A stretch of DNA of 9,364 nt, taken from the NCBI GenBank assembly GCA_025451135.1, contig JANWKW010000113.1:1-9364 (forward strand), read 5' to 3'. The position numbers were made by a program, and so were the translations under genes. The notes below the pieces were generated by a model, which saw only the letters and a program-made list of their open reading frames with translations, was not told where the DNA came from and did not search any database. This DNA comes from Vulcanimicrobiia bacterium (lineage in GTDB: Bacteria; Vulcanimicrobiota; Vulcanimicrobiia; Vulcanimicrobiales; Vulcanimicrobiaceae). This document shows positions 1 through 6,204 of the stretch, one piece after another (positions within the stretch are counted from its first letter, which is position 1; every line of letters starts with the position of its first letter).

Positions 1-633
1 CTGGGCATCGGGCGCATCCTGGTCCCGGCGCGGCCCGGCTTCTTCTCCGCCGACGGGCTGCTGGCCGCCGACCTGCGCGCCAGCTATTCGGCTCCGATCC
101 TGCGGCCGTGTTCGGATCTCGATCCGGTCGAGTTGGCCGGCATCTTCGCGCCACTCGAAGCGCGCGCGCGCGACGACGTCCGCGCGCAAGGCGCCGAGGG
201 CGCCGCCGTCGCGCTCTCGCGCGAGGCCGATGCGCGGTATCGCGGTCAGAGCTTCGAGCTGACGCTCCCGTGCAACGAGTATCCGCGCTCCATCGCGGCC
301 GCCTTCCACGACGCGCACGAACGGCGCTACGGCTACGCGGCCCGCGGCGAGACGGTCGAGCTGGTCAACGTACGCGCGATCGCGACCGCGACCCTGGCGG
401 AGAGCGAGCCCGAGCGCGGCCGCGGCCCGGCCTCGCCCGCGTCGGCCGAGGCGACGCGCCGCGTCTACATCGACGGCGCCTATCGGCGGGTCACGCTGCA
501 CGCCCGCGACGAGCTCGCCGAGGATCGCGCCATCCCGGGCCCCGCGCTGATCGAGCAGTACGACACCGTCACCTACGTCGCTCCGGGCTGGAACGCCCGC
601 GTCGGCGGGACCGAACTGGAGCTGACGCGATGA
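1..633 (+). CDS. hyuA: HyuA-type hydantoinase/oxoprolinase subunit, C-terminal part (5' end outside window)
   Basis: The frame is open from base 1 and ends at TGA 631-633, so only about the last 210 residues are seen. Two stretches place it in the hydantoinase A / 5-oxoprolinase / acetone carboxylase beta family. Near the start is LGIGRILVPARPGFFSADG, followed by a Leu/Ala-rich helix. Near the end is GPALIEQYDTVTYVAPGW, the usual C-terminal signature of the family. Known members carry an actin-like ATPase fold in the missing N-terminal part and work with HyuB to open or carboxylate small substrates at the expense of ATP. In this family the two subunits are usually adjacent, as here, and the next gene starts inside this stop codon. 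The substrate (hydantoin, 5-oxoproline, a ketone) cannot be read from this fragment. The upstream part would show whether the ATP-binding motifs are intact. Confidence 0.9.
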   Translation: MGIGRILVPARPGFFSADGLLAADLRASYSAPILRPCSDLDPVELAGIFAPLEARARDDVRAQGAEGAAVALSREADARYRGQSFELTLPCNEYPRSIAAAFHDAHERRYGYAARGETVELVNVRAIATATLAESEPERGRGPASPASAEATRRVYIDGAYRRVTLHARDELAEDRAIPGPALIEQYDTVTYVAPGWNARVGGTELELTR

Positions 634-2213
634 AGCACGATCCGATCGTCGCCGAGGTGATCGCCGGCTCGCTCACCTACGCGAGCGAAGAGATGGGCAT
701 CGCCGTCCGCAACGCCGCCTACTCGCCCAACATCAAAGAGCGTCTCGACCATTCGTGCGCGCTCTTCGACGCGAACGGCCGGCTGATCGCGCAGGCCGAG
801 CACATCCCGGTCCACCTGGGCTCGCTTCCGTGGGGACTGACGCAGACGCTCGCGGCGATCCGCGCGACCTACGGCGGGGTCGCTCCGGGCGAGATGTGGG
901 TCGTCAACGACCCGTACCTCTCCGGCACGCACCTCAACGACGTCACGGTGATCCGTCCGATCTTCTTCGGCGGCGCGCTCGCGGGCTTCGCCGCCAACAA
1001 GGCGCACCACGCCGACGTCGGCGGCTCCGTGCCCGGATCGATCTCGACCGACGCGACCGACCTGTTCGCCGAGGGCCTGGTCGTGCCGCCGATGCGGCTG
1101 ATGTCCGACGACGAGGTCGTGCCCCAGACCGTCGAAGTGTTCCGCGCCAACTCGCGCACGCCCGACGCTCGTTCGGGCGACCTGCGCGCGCAGATCGCCG
1201 GCAACGTGACCGGCGAGCGGCGCCTGCTCGAGCTCTACGAGCGCTATGGTGCGCCGGTGGTCGAGGCGGCCGTCGAGCGGTCCCTGGACGCGAGCGAAGC
1301 CCGCATGCGCGCCGCCATCCGTCTGCTCGGGAACGGGACGTTCGACGCGAGCGACGCGCTCGAGGATCCGACCGGCGCGCCGGTCCTCACGATCGCCTTG
1401 CGGATGACGCTCGACGACGGCGCCGCCTCGTTCGACTATCGCGGCACGTGCGATCAGGTCCCGTATCCGCTCAACGCCGTCTACGGCGTGACGCTCTCGG
1501 CGATCTTCTACGCGCTGCGCGCCGTCACCGATCCGACCATCCCGATGAACGAGGGCTGCTTCCGCCCGGTCGACGTCTTCGTGCCGGAGGGAACGCTGCT
1601 CAACCCGCTGCGGCCCGCACCGGTCGGCGGCGGCAACGTCGAGACCAGCACGCGCAATGCCGACGTCGTCCTGCAAGCGCTGGCCTTGGCCGCACCGGAG
1701 CGCGTGCCGGCCAATAGCGGCGGCACCATGAGCAACGTGATGCTGGGCGGCGACGACTGGGCGTTCTACGAGACCAACGGCTGCGGCATGGGCGCGCGGC
1801 CCGACGAAGACGGTCTGGACGGCATACAGTGCCACATGACCAACACGCTCAACACGCCGATCGAAGCGATCGAACGCGACTATCCGCTCCTGGTGACGCG
1901 CTACGAGTTCGCGCCGGACACCGGCGGCGGCGGCCGCTATCGCGGCGGCGACGGCCTGGTGCGCGGCCTGTGCCTCACCCACGGCGTCGCGCACGCGACC
2001 CTGCTGGCCGACCGGCATACCGTGCCGCCACCGGGCGCGCAGGGCGGCGGGAGCGGCGCGTGCGGCTCGCACACGCTGGTGCGCGGTGACGGCACGCGCG
2101 AGATCCTTCCGGGGAAATGCAGCCGCATCTGGCATGCCGGCGAGACGATCGAGATCCAAACGCCGGGCGGCGGCGGTTACGGTTTGGCGGAAAGGCGCCT
2201 GGCGGACGCGTAG
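630..2213 (+). CDS. hyuB: HyuB-type hydantoinase/oxoprolinase subunit
   Basis: This 527-residue protein has a normal length for hydantoinase B. The ATG at 630 overlaps the TGA of the preceding gene (ATGA), and GGAG at 618-621 lies 8 bases before it. An upstream extension of the frame exists but carries no family sequence and is antisense-like. Family signatures in order are MKHDPIVAEVI at the N-terminus, NDPYLSGTHLNDVTV (residues 93-107), ANKAHHADVGGSVPGS (122-137), GGGNVETSTRNADV and GGTMSNVMLGG in the middle, HMTNTLNTPIEAIE, then a glycine-rich GGGGRYRGGDGLVRG, ending in PGGGGYG. The His/Asp-rich THLND and AHHAD segments are probably at the active site or metal centre (inference). It forms the catalytic partner of the HyuA subunit in the cytoplasm. 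Its last 37 bases overlap the 3' end of the convergent gene, and no terminator is visible there. The precise substrate is unknown. Confidence 0.93.
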   Translation: MKHDPIVAEVIAGSLTYASEEMGIAVRNAAYSPNIKERLDHSCALFDANGRLIAQAEHIPVHLGSLPWGLTQTLAAIRATYGGVAPGEMWVVNDPYLSGTHLNDVTVIRPIFFGGALAGFAANKAHHADVGGSVPGSISTDATDLFAEGLVVPPMRLMSDDEVVPQTVEVFRANSRTPDARSGDLRAQIAGNVTGERRLLELYERYGAPVVEAAVERSLDASEARMRAAIRLLGNGTFDASDALEDPTGAPVLTIALRMTLDDGAASFDYRGTCDQVPYPLNAVYGVTLSAIFYALRAVTDPTIPMNEGCFRPVDVFVPEGTLLNPLRPAPVGGGNVETSTRNADVVLQALALAAPERVPANSGGTMSNVMLGGDDWAFYETNGCGMGARPDEDGLDGIQCHMTNTLNTPIEAIERDYPLLVTRYEFAPDTGGGGRYRGGDGLVRGLCLTHGVAHATLLADRHTVPPPGAQGGGSGACGSHTLVRGDGTREILPGKCSRIWHAGETIEIQTPGGGGYGLAERRLADA

Positions 2214-3787
2214 GCGGTCGCGAGGGCGCTGAACGCCGGCTCTCGAGCGCTTTCCAGGGCGGCGTTCTCCTCGCGAATTCCGAGCAGTAGGTACGCCTCG
2301 CCGAGTTGGAAGGCCCCGGCCACGTGCCGGGCCGCGACGGCTCCGTTCACGCACGTCTTCGCGTCGCGGACCATCGACGCGACCGTATCTCCGACGATCG
2401 GCGCGACGGCGTCGATCGCTCGATCGATGTCCGGGGACGCCGCCGTTCCGCTCAAGTTGCGTCGCGCCCACAAGAGCTCCAGCAAGGCGAGACGATAGCG
2501 GGCGCCGGCGAACAGGGCGAAGTCCGATCGCGACGCTGACGACTGGAGCGGTACCGACCGGTCGAGATCGTTCGTACCCGGCGCGAAAACCGGATACTGC
2601 GCGCCGACCGCGGTCGCAAAGCACGGCGAGACGCCGGGAGCGCCGGCCGCGGCGGTCGCGGCGCCGGCGGCACTCACTGTGAAGGTATGCGTCCCCGTCC
2701 TTGGAGCGCCGATCGCCTGAGGATCGTAGGAATTGTCGTCATCGAAATAGGCGACCGCCGTCCGGCCCGTGCGTCGGTCGAACGTCGCCTTTCCGGTCAT
2801 CCCTCCGGCCCCGTTGGCGCTCTTCGCCACGAAGTACTCGACCGCGCGCGCGGGTCCGACGGCGACCCACCGCGTGAGATGGATGCCGAACGGCGCGGGC
2901 CAAGCACCCACTAACGCTCCGACCAGCTGTGCGTCCTCGGGCGTCGAGCCCGTCCGCAACGCGGTCTCGATACCGTCGGTGACGACCCGCGCACCGCTGC
3001 CGTCGACGTCCGACATCTCGAAGTAGGGGACCACCCCTAAGGCATAGGTCGGGCCCAGGAGCGATCGCGCGTCGAATCCGCCCCCGGGGATCCAAGCGTT
3101 CTTCGGAAACGCACCGACCGCAGCCGGCGCGCCTCCATAGCAGATCGTCCGAACGATCCGCCACACCGCATCGCGGATCCCGCCGCTACAGTTCGCAGCC
3201 GCGCGCACGCGCGACGTCGAGACGATCCTGACCGCGCCGTTCGACGCGACCGCATAGCGATGGCTGCCGTCGGCGGTGTACGCGAGCACGGTCGAACGAT
3301 CCGTCCGCGTGTCGTAGACGATGCGGCCGACGCGATCGAAGAACGCGCTAACCGACTTGTACGCGAAGTATTCGACGAGCGTGTGAGGCGCCGACGGCCG
3401 CCACGGAGCGACGAAGAGCGCGGGCGCGAGCGGCAGCGACTCGATCGCGGCATGCACGCCCCGCCCCGTCGCGATCGCGCGAAGCAGCTCCGGATGGCCT
3501 GCGAAGACGTCATATGCGACCGGCACCACATCGACGTCCGGGAGTCCGCCGGGCCCTAAGACCCCGCAGCACACGCCTTGCGGTAGCCACGCGACCGCGG
3601 GCGATGCGCCCGCAGATGTCTTGGACGGACCGCCGAAACAGAACGGCACGTGCGCGATCGGCGCGCACCGCGCCAAGGTCGCGAAGTCGAACGGCCCCGC
3701 CTCGGAGTTCGCCGCCCCCGGCGCCGGAGCGACGGCCAGAGCGAGCCCGAGCGCCAGGCTCGAAAGACGCGCGAACGTCGACGTCAC
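2177..3787 (-). CDS. Exported protein with internal duplication, function unknown
   Basis: I do not recognise this family. I chose the GTG at 3787 (536 aa) because it overlaps the TGA of the upstream gene as GTGA. The frame stays open to another GTG at 3838 but adds only an Ala/Gly-rich stretch before the signal peptide. No clear ribosome-binding site is seen, so translation is probably coupled. Residues 1-26 form a signal peptide (Arg7, then a Leu/Ala core, ending PGAA before NSEAG). The body contains two related units, roughly residues 50-172 and 216-353. Each begins C-[FY]-G-G, continues AWLP or AWIP, then VVP, then [LA]-VEYF-x-x-KS (137-145 and 315-323), then a hairpin of type YDTRTDRSTV or FDRRTGRTAV. 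The last third is Ala-rich and apparently helical, with a lone Cys near DAKTCV. The protein is probably secreted or periplasmic. It is the last of three closely packed genes for exported proteins and ends inside hyuB on the other strand. Confidence 0.8.
   Translation of the reverse strand: MTSTFARLSSLALGLALAVAPAPGAANSEAGPFDFATLARCAPIAHVPFCFGGPSKTSAGASPAVAWLPQGVCCGVLGPGGLPDVDVVPVAYDVFAGHPELLRAIATGRGVHAAIESLPLAPALFVAPWRPSAPHTLVEYFAYKSVSAFFDRVGRIVYDTRTDRSTVLAYTADGSHRYAVASNGAVRIVSTSRVRAAANCSGGIRDAVWRIVRTICYGGAPAAVGAFPKNAWIPGGGFDARSLLGPTYALGVVPYFEMSDVDGSGARVVTDGIETALRTGSTPEDAQLVGALVGAWPAPFGIHLTRWVAVGPARAVEYFVAKSANGAGGMTGKATFDRRTGRTAVAYFDDDNSYDPQAIGAPRTGTHTFTVSAAGAATAAAGAPGVSPCFATAVGAQYPVFAPGTNDLDRSVPLQSSASRSDFALFAGARYRLALLELLWARRNLSGTAASPDIDRAIDAVAPIVGDTVASMVRDAKTCVNGAVAARHVAGAFQLGEAYLLLGIREENAALESAREPAFSALATAYASARRLSAKP
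2729..3640 (-). repeat. Internal protein-level tandem duplication in the 536-aa exported protein
   Basis: The two units span about 3272-3640 and 2729-3142 on the minus strand. They are recognisable by CFGG/CYGG, AWLPQG/AWIPGG, VVPVAYDV/VVPYFEM, TLVEYFAYKS/RAVEYFVAKS and DTRTDRSTV/DRRTGRTAV in the same order. The offset is about 165-166 residues at the start and 178 at the end, so the second unit carries about a dozen extra residues. The similarity is at protein level, and I saw no long DNA identity, so the duplication is old. Confidence 0.75.
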
Positions 3788-4599
3788 GGTTTGGCCGAGG
3801 TCGCCGGCGACGGCGCCGGCGACGGCGCGGCGCTGCACGCCTTGGCGATCTGCAGGATCGCGTCGGCGGCGACCCCCTCGCTGCGGCGCACGTTCGCACG
3901 CTGGTCTGAGAGGGAGTCGAGATACGGCGTGATCGCGTTGGCGCCGAGCATCATCCCGGTCGCGAGCTGACGCGGGTCGCCGGCGTCGACGGCGGTCGGC
4001 GCGAGGCCGCCCCAGCCTTCGGGCACCTTGGCATTGCCGCTCGCCGAGGCCGGCTTCCCGCCGCCTTTAGGAACGTCGCCCTCGACCGCGTTGCCGAGCG
4101 GATCCTTGCGGCTCTCGAACTCGCCGAGCGCTTCCGTCTCGGCCAATCCGCCGACCACGTTGATGGTCGCGCGCTGCGCGTTCTGGACCGCGTTGAGCTT
4201 GTCGCGCAGATCTTCGATCTGCCGCTGCGCATTCGACGGCGCGGCATTGGCATCGGGCTTTGGAACGCTCGCGAGGATCGCGTCTACGACCTCGAGATTG
4301 TGCGCCATGCGCACCGCGACCTCGCGCATCCGCACGATATCGAAATCGGCCGCGATCGAATGGTCGGCGTACATGTCGCGGTAATACCGCGCGATGACCG
4401 GGCCGACGTAGTCGGTCAGCCCGTCGTTGAGCATCAGTCCGGCGATCGCCGGGCGGCCCTTCTCGCTCAGCATCGAGCACAGCGGGCTCGCGACGACGTG
4501 CGTGATCTCTTTGAGCGGGGGCGGGGTCTGCGTCGGGAGCGGCGGCGGTACGATGCCGAGCCCACCCAGCGTCAGCATCGCCAGCACCGCGTGGATCAT
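3784..4599 (-). CDS. Exported two-cysteine protein, paralogue of the upstream gene
   Basis: This is a 271-residue protein of unknown function. The ATG at 4599 is one base after the upstream stop, so translation is probably coupled; no strong ribosome-binding site is visible. Residues 2-17 form a hydrophobic export segment, followed by a proline-rich stretch (18-28). The body looks mainly helical: PLCSMLSEKGRPAIAGLML (39-57), a middle part INVVGGLAETEALGEFE and a C-terminal helix ending in AKAC (252-255). An Ala/Pro/Ser tail (256-271) closes the protein. It has exactly two cysteines, C41 and C255, which could pair after export (inference). The neighbouring 282-aa protein shows the same landmarks: P-x-C-S-x-L, G-x-x-x-A-x-L-G-E, and a Cys near the end. 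This makes the two genes an old tandem duplication. The segment after residue 176 is Gly/Lys/Pro-rich and differs from the paralogue. It could be an envelope structural or binding protein; nothing in it suggests an enzyme. Confidence 0.8.
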   Translation of the reverse strand: MIHAVLAMLTLGGLGIVPPPLPTQTPPPLKEITHVVASPLCSMLSEKGRPAIAGLMLNDGLTDYVGPVIARYYRDMYADHSIAADFDIVRMREVAVRMAHNLEVVDAILASVPKPDANAAPSNAQRQIEDLRDKLNAVQNAQRATINVVGGLAETEALGEFESRKDPLGNAVEGDVPKGGGKPASASGNAKVPEGWGGLAPTAVDAGDPRQLATGMMLGANAITPYLDSLSDQRANVRRSEGVAADAILQIAKACSAAPSPAPSPATSAKP

Positions 4600-4600
4600 G

Positions 4601-5449
4601 CTAGGGCGTCGCCGTCGGCGCCGCGGTCGCGGCCGGAGCCGGGGATGCCTTCACGCCGCCGCACAGGCGGACCGCGTCCATCACGTGCGGCGCGGTCGCG
4701 TTCTCGCGCGCGTTCGCCTGTGCGATGGTCCACTTCAGCCCTTCGTTGAGCCGCGTGATCGGATTGTAGCCGAGCGAGAGTCCGGGGATCGTGGTCGGAT
4801 CGATGAAATGCGTGTCTTGCGGAAGGCCGGCCGCGTTGGGGTCGACGGTCAGCGGATTGGGCGTCGCGGTGCCCATCATCTTGCTCTGGTCCACGTCGCC
4901 GTTGATCGCGGATACGATGCCTTCGCCTTCGTGCTGGATCTCGCCGAGCTGGGCGGTCGTCACCAAGCCGTTGACGATATCGAGCGAGGCGTTCTGCATT
5001 GCGACGGCGGCGAGGATCTGGTCGCGCAGCACCAGCAGGCGCTTCTCGTCGGCCGTCCGCGGCGGATCGTGGAAGACGGCCGGATCTTCGAGCGCCTTCT
5101 GAATGGATTTCACGTTGCCGACCAGCGGGCCGACCATGTTCTCCATCTGCAGCAGGGTCATGTCCTTGCGCGCCGTGCCGTTCTCGCCGTTCGCGATCGC
5201 GCGATTGTAGTCGCTCAAGAGCTTCGGGCCGACCCGGATGATATTGTCGTTCTGGAGAAGCGTGCCGATCGCCGGACCGATGTTGTTCCGCAGCGCGGAA
5301 CAGAACGGGCGGCTGGTCACCGTCGTGATGGTCGGCGGCGGGGTCGCCAGCTTGACGACCGGCTTGACCGGGTGCTGCGATGCCGGGGACGCACCGACGG
5401 CGACGGCCAGGATAAGGACGGCCGAGAGAGCTTTGTGCATGAGGCCCAT
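4601..5449 (-). CDS. Exported two-cysteine protein, paralogue of the downstream gene
   Basis: This is a 282-residue protein of unknown function. The ATG at 5449 was preferred over the in-frame ATG at 5440 because GAGG (5460-5457) sits 7 bases before it. A signal peptide is clear: Lys6, a hydrophobic core at about 8-19, and small residues around GASPAS (19-24). A Pro/Thr-rich linker leads to SRPFCSALRNNIGPAIGTLL (46-65). The central part DIVNGLVTTAQLGEIQHEGEG aligns with NVVGGLAETEALGEFESRKD of the paralogue downstream. The end LGYNPITRLNEGL ... VMDAVRLC aligns with LGANAITPYLDSL ... AILQIAKAC. C50 and C263 are the only cysteines, 213 residues apart, against 214 in the paralogue. The Ala/Pro/Thr tail is low complexity, as in many GC-rich exported proteins. 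It is the first of three packed genes. A 72-bp gap separates it from the pentapeptide-repeat gene upstream, and I found no convincing promoter in that gap. Confidence 0.82.
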   Translation of the reverse strand: MGLMHKALSAVLILAVAVGASPASQHPVKPVVKLATPPPTITTVTSRPFCSALRNNIGPAIGTLLQNDNIIRVGPKLLSDYNRAIANGENGTARKDMTLLQMENMVGPLVGNVKSIQKALEDPAVFHDPPRTADEKRLLVLRDQILAAVAMQNASLDIVNGLVTTAQLGEIQHEGEGIVSAINGDVDQSKMMGTATPNPLTVDPNAAGLPQDTHFIDPTTIPGLSLGYNPITRLNEGLKWTIAQANARENATAPHVMDAVRLCGGVKASPAPAATAAPTATP

Positions 5450-5502
5450 TCTACCACCTCAACGTCCGAAGCCCCCTGCTTGTTACGTCCGCCCTCGATC
5501 CT

Positions 5503-5521
5503 GGCCGTCGATCGGGCGGCC
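5503..5521 (-). terminator. Weak hairpin just after the pentapeptide-repeat gene
   Basis: On the minus strand the TAA stop is followed at once by GGCCG, a 9-base loop containing CGATCG, and CGGCC. The 5-bp GC-only stem is not followed by a run of T. It may slow transcription or be chance in GC-rich DNA. Read-through from the regulatory operon into the downstream exported-protein genes cannot be excluded. Confidence 0.25.
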
Positions 5522-6166
5522 TTACGGCAGCCGGGCGCCGTCGAGCGAGGACCGGGTCCCGGCCCGCAGGGTCGCCGCATCGACCGGCGTGCAGGTCTTC
5601 TTGTCGCCGCGGCTCTCGCACAGCCGGACGCCGCTGAAGTTCGCCCCGCGCACGTCGGCCCCGCGGAAGTCGCCGCACTCGATCTTGCCGTTCCGCGAGA
5701 CGACCGTGCCGTTGACGATCGTCTCCTCGTCGCGGCTGCACAGGTCGACGCCGGAGAAGTCGACGTCGCGGAGGTTCGCGTTGCGGAAGTCCGCTCCCGG
5801 GAACGAGAGCCCGTGGAGGTCGCGGCCGTGCAGATCGACGCCCTGCAGATCGCAGCCGGCGCAGTTCAGCCCGTCGAGCTTGGTGCCGTCGAGCTTGGCG
5901 CCGCGGAAGTCGGCGCCGGCCAGGCGCGCGTCGCGCAGATCGACCCCGGTCAGGTCCGCGCCCGAGAAGTCGGCGCCGGCCAGCCGGGCGTTCGCGAAGC
6001 TCGCGTTGCGCAGGTCGGCGTGCGAGAAGTCGGCGCCGGCGTAACGCACGCCGGAGAGATCCTTGCCGGAGAGATCCATGCGGGAGACATCGCAGCCGGC
6101 GCACGATCCCGGCATGCCGCCGGACGCGGCGAGAGTAAGGACGATCGCAAAGAGATGTGCGAGCAT
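5522..6166 (-). CDS. Exported pentapeptide-repeat protein with CxGC units
   Basis: This is a 214-residue protein starting at ATG 6166. The frame is open far upstream, but that part is antisense to nothing real and overlaps the preceding gene. Residues 1-17 form a hydrophobic export segment (MLAHLFAIVLTLAASGG) with no basic residue. From residue 22 the protein is nearly all A(D/N)LxG-type pentapeptides, which in known structures wind into a right-handed square beta-helix. Two units start with C-x-G-C (C22/C25 and C102/C105), each followed by G-[RK]-D-L nine residues after the second Cys. The units align with an offset of exactly 80 residues, 16 pentapeptides. After residue 142 the repeats break up into two cysteine-bounded loops, C143-C164 and C183-C192. 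It lies 38 bases downstream of the BlaR-like gene, probably in its operon. Known pentapeptide proteins such as Qnr and MfpA bind gyrase in the cytoplasm, but an exported one cannot act that way. A role as envelope effector or as ligand of the receptor is inference. Confidence 0.88.
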   Translation of the reverse strand: MLAHLFAIVLTLAASGGMPGSCAGCDVSRMDLSGKDLSGVRYAGADFSHADLRNASFANARLAGADFSGADLTGVDLRDARLAGADFRGAKLDGTKLDGLNCAGCDLQGVDLHGRDLHGLSFPGADFRNANLRDVDFSGVDLCSRDEETIVNGTVVSRNGKIECGDFRGADVRGANFSGVRLCESRGDKKTCTPVDAATLRAGTRSSLDGARLP

Positions 6167-6204
6167 CGGTTGGCCTACTTTCTCGGAAGCGAGTGTCGGA
6201 GTAT

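Noticed and set aside
108..629. N-terminal extension of the hyuB frame by 174 residues
   Set aside because: The extension is Arg-rich out-of-frame translation of hyuA. HyuB family sequence begins exactly at the ATG at 630, which has a ribosome-binding site.
573..2624. 683-aa open frame on the minus strand across hyuB
   Set aside because: It is Arg/Ala-rich, without domains, and is a GC-rich shadow of the clear hyuB coding frame.
5450..5521. Promoter for the 282-aa exported protein gene
   Set aside because: A TAGAAT on the minus strand overlaps the start codon itself and has no -35 partner, so I cannot support a promoter here.
6097..6110. Lipoprotein attachment at C22 of the 214-aa protein
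   Set aside because: The residues before C22 are P-G-S, which does not fit the lipobox; C22 belongs to the C-x-G-C motif.
5522..6166. Qnr/MfpA-like gyrase-protecting role for the pentapeptide-repeat proteins
   Set aside because: Both stand-alone proteins begin with export signals and the third copy is outside the membrane, so they should not meet gyrase.
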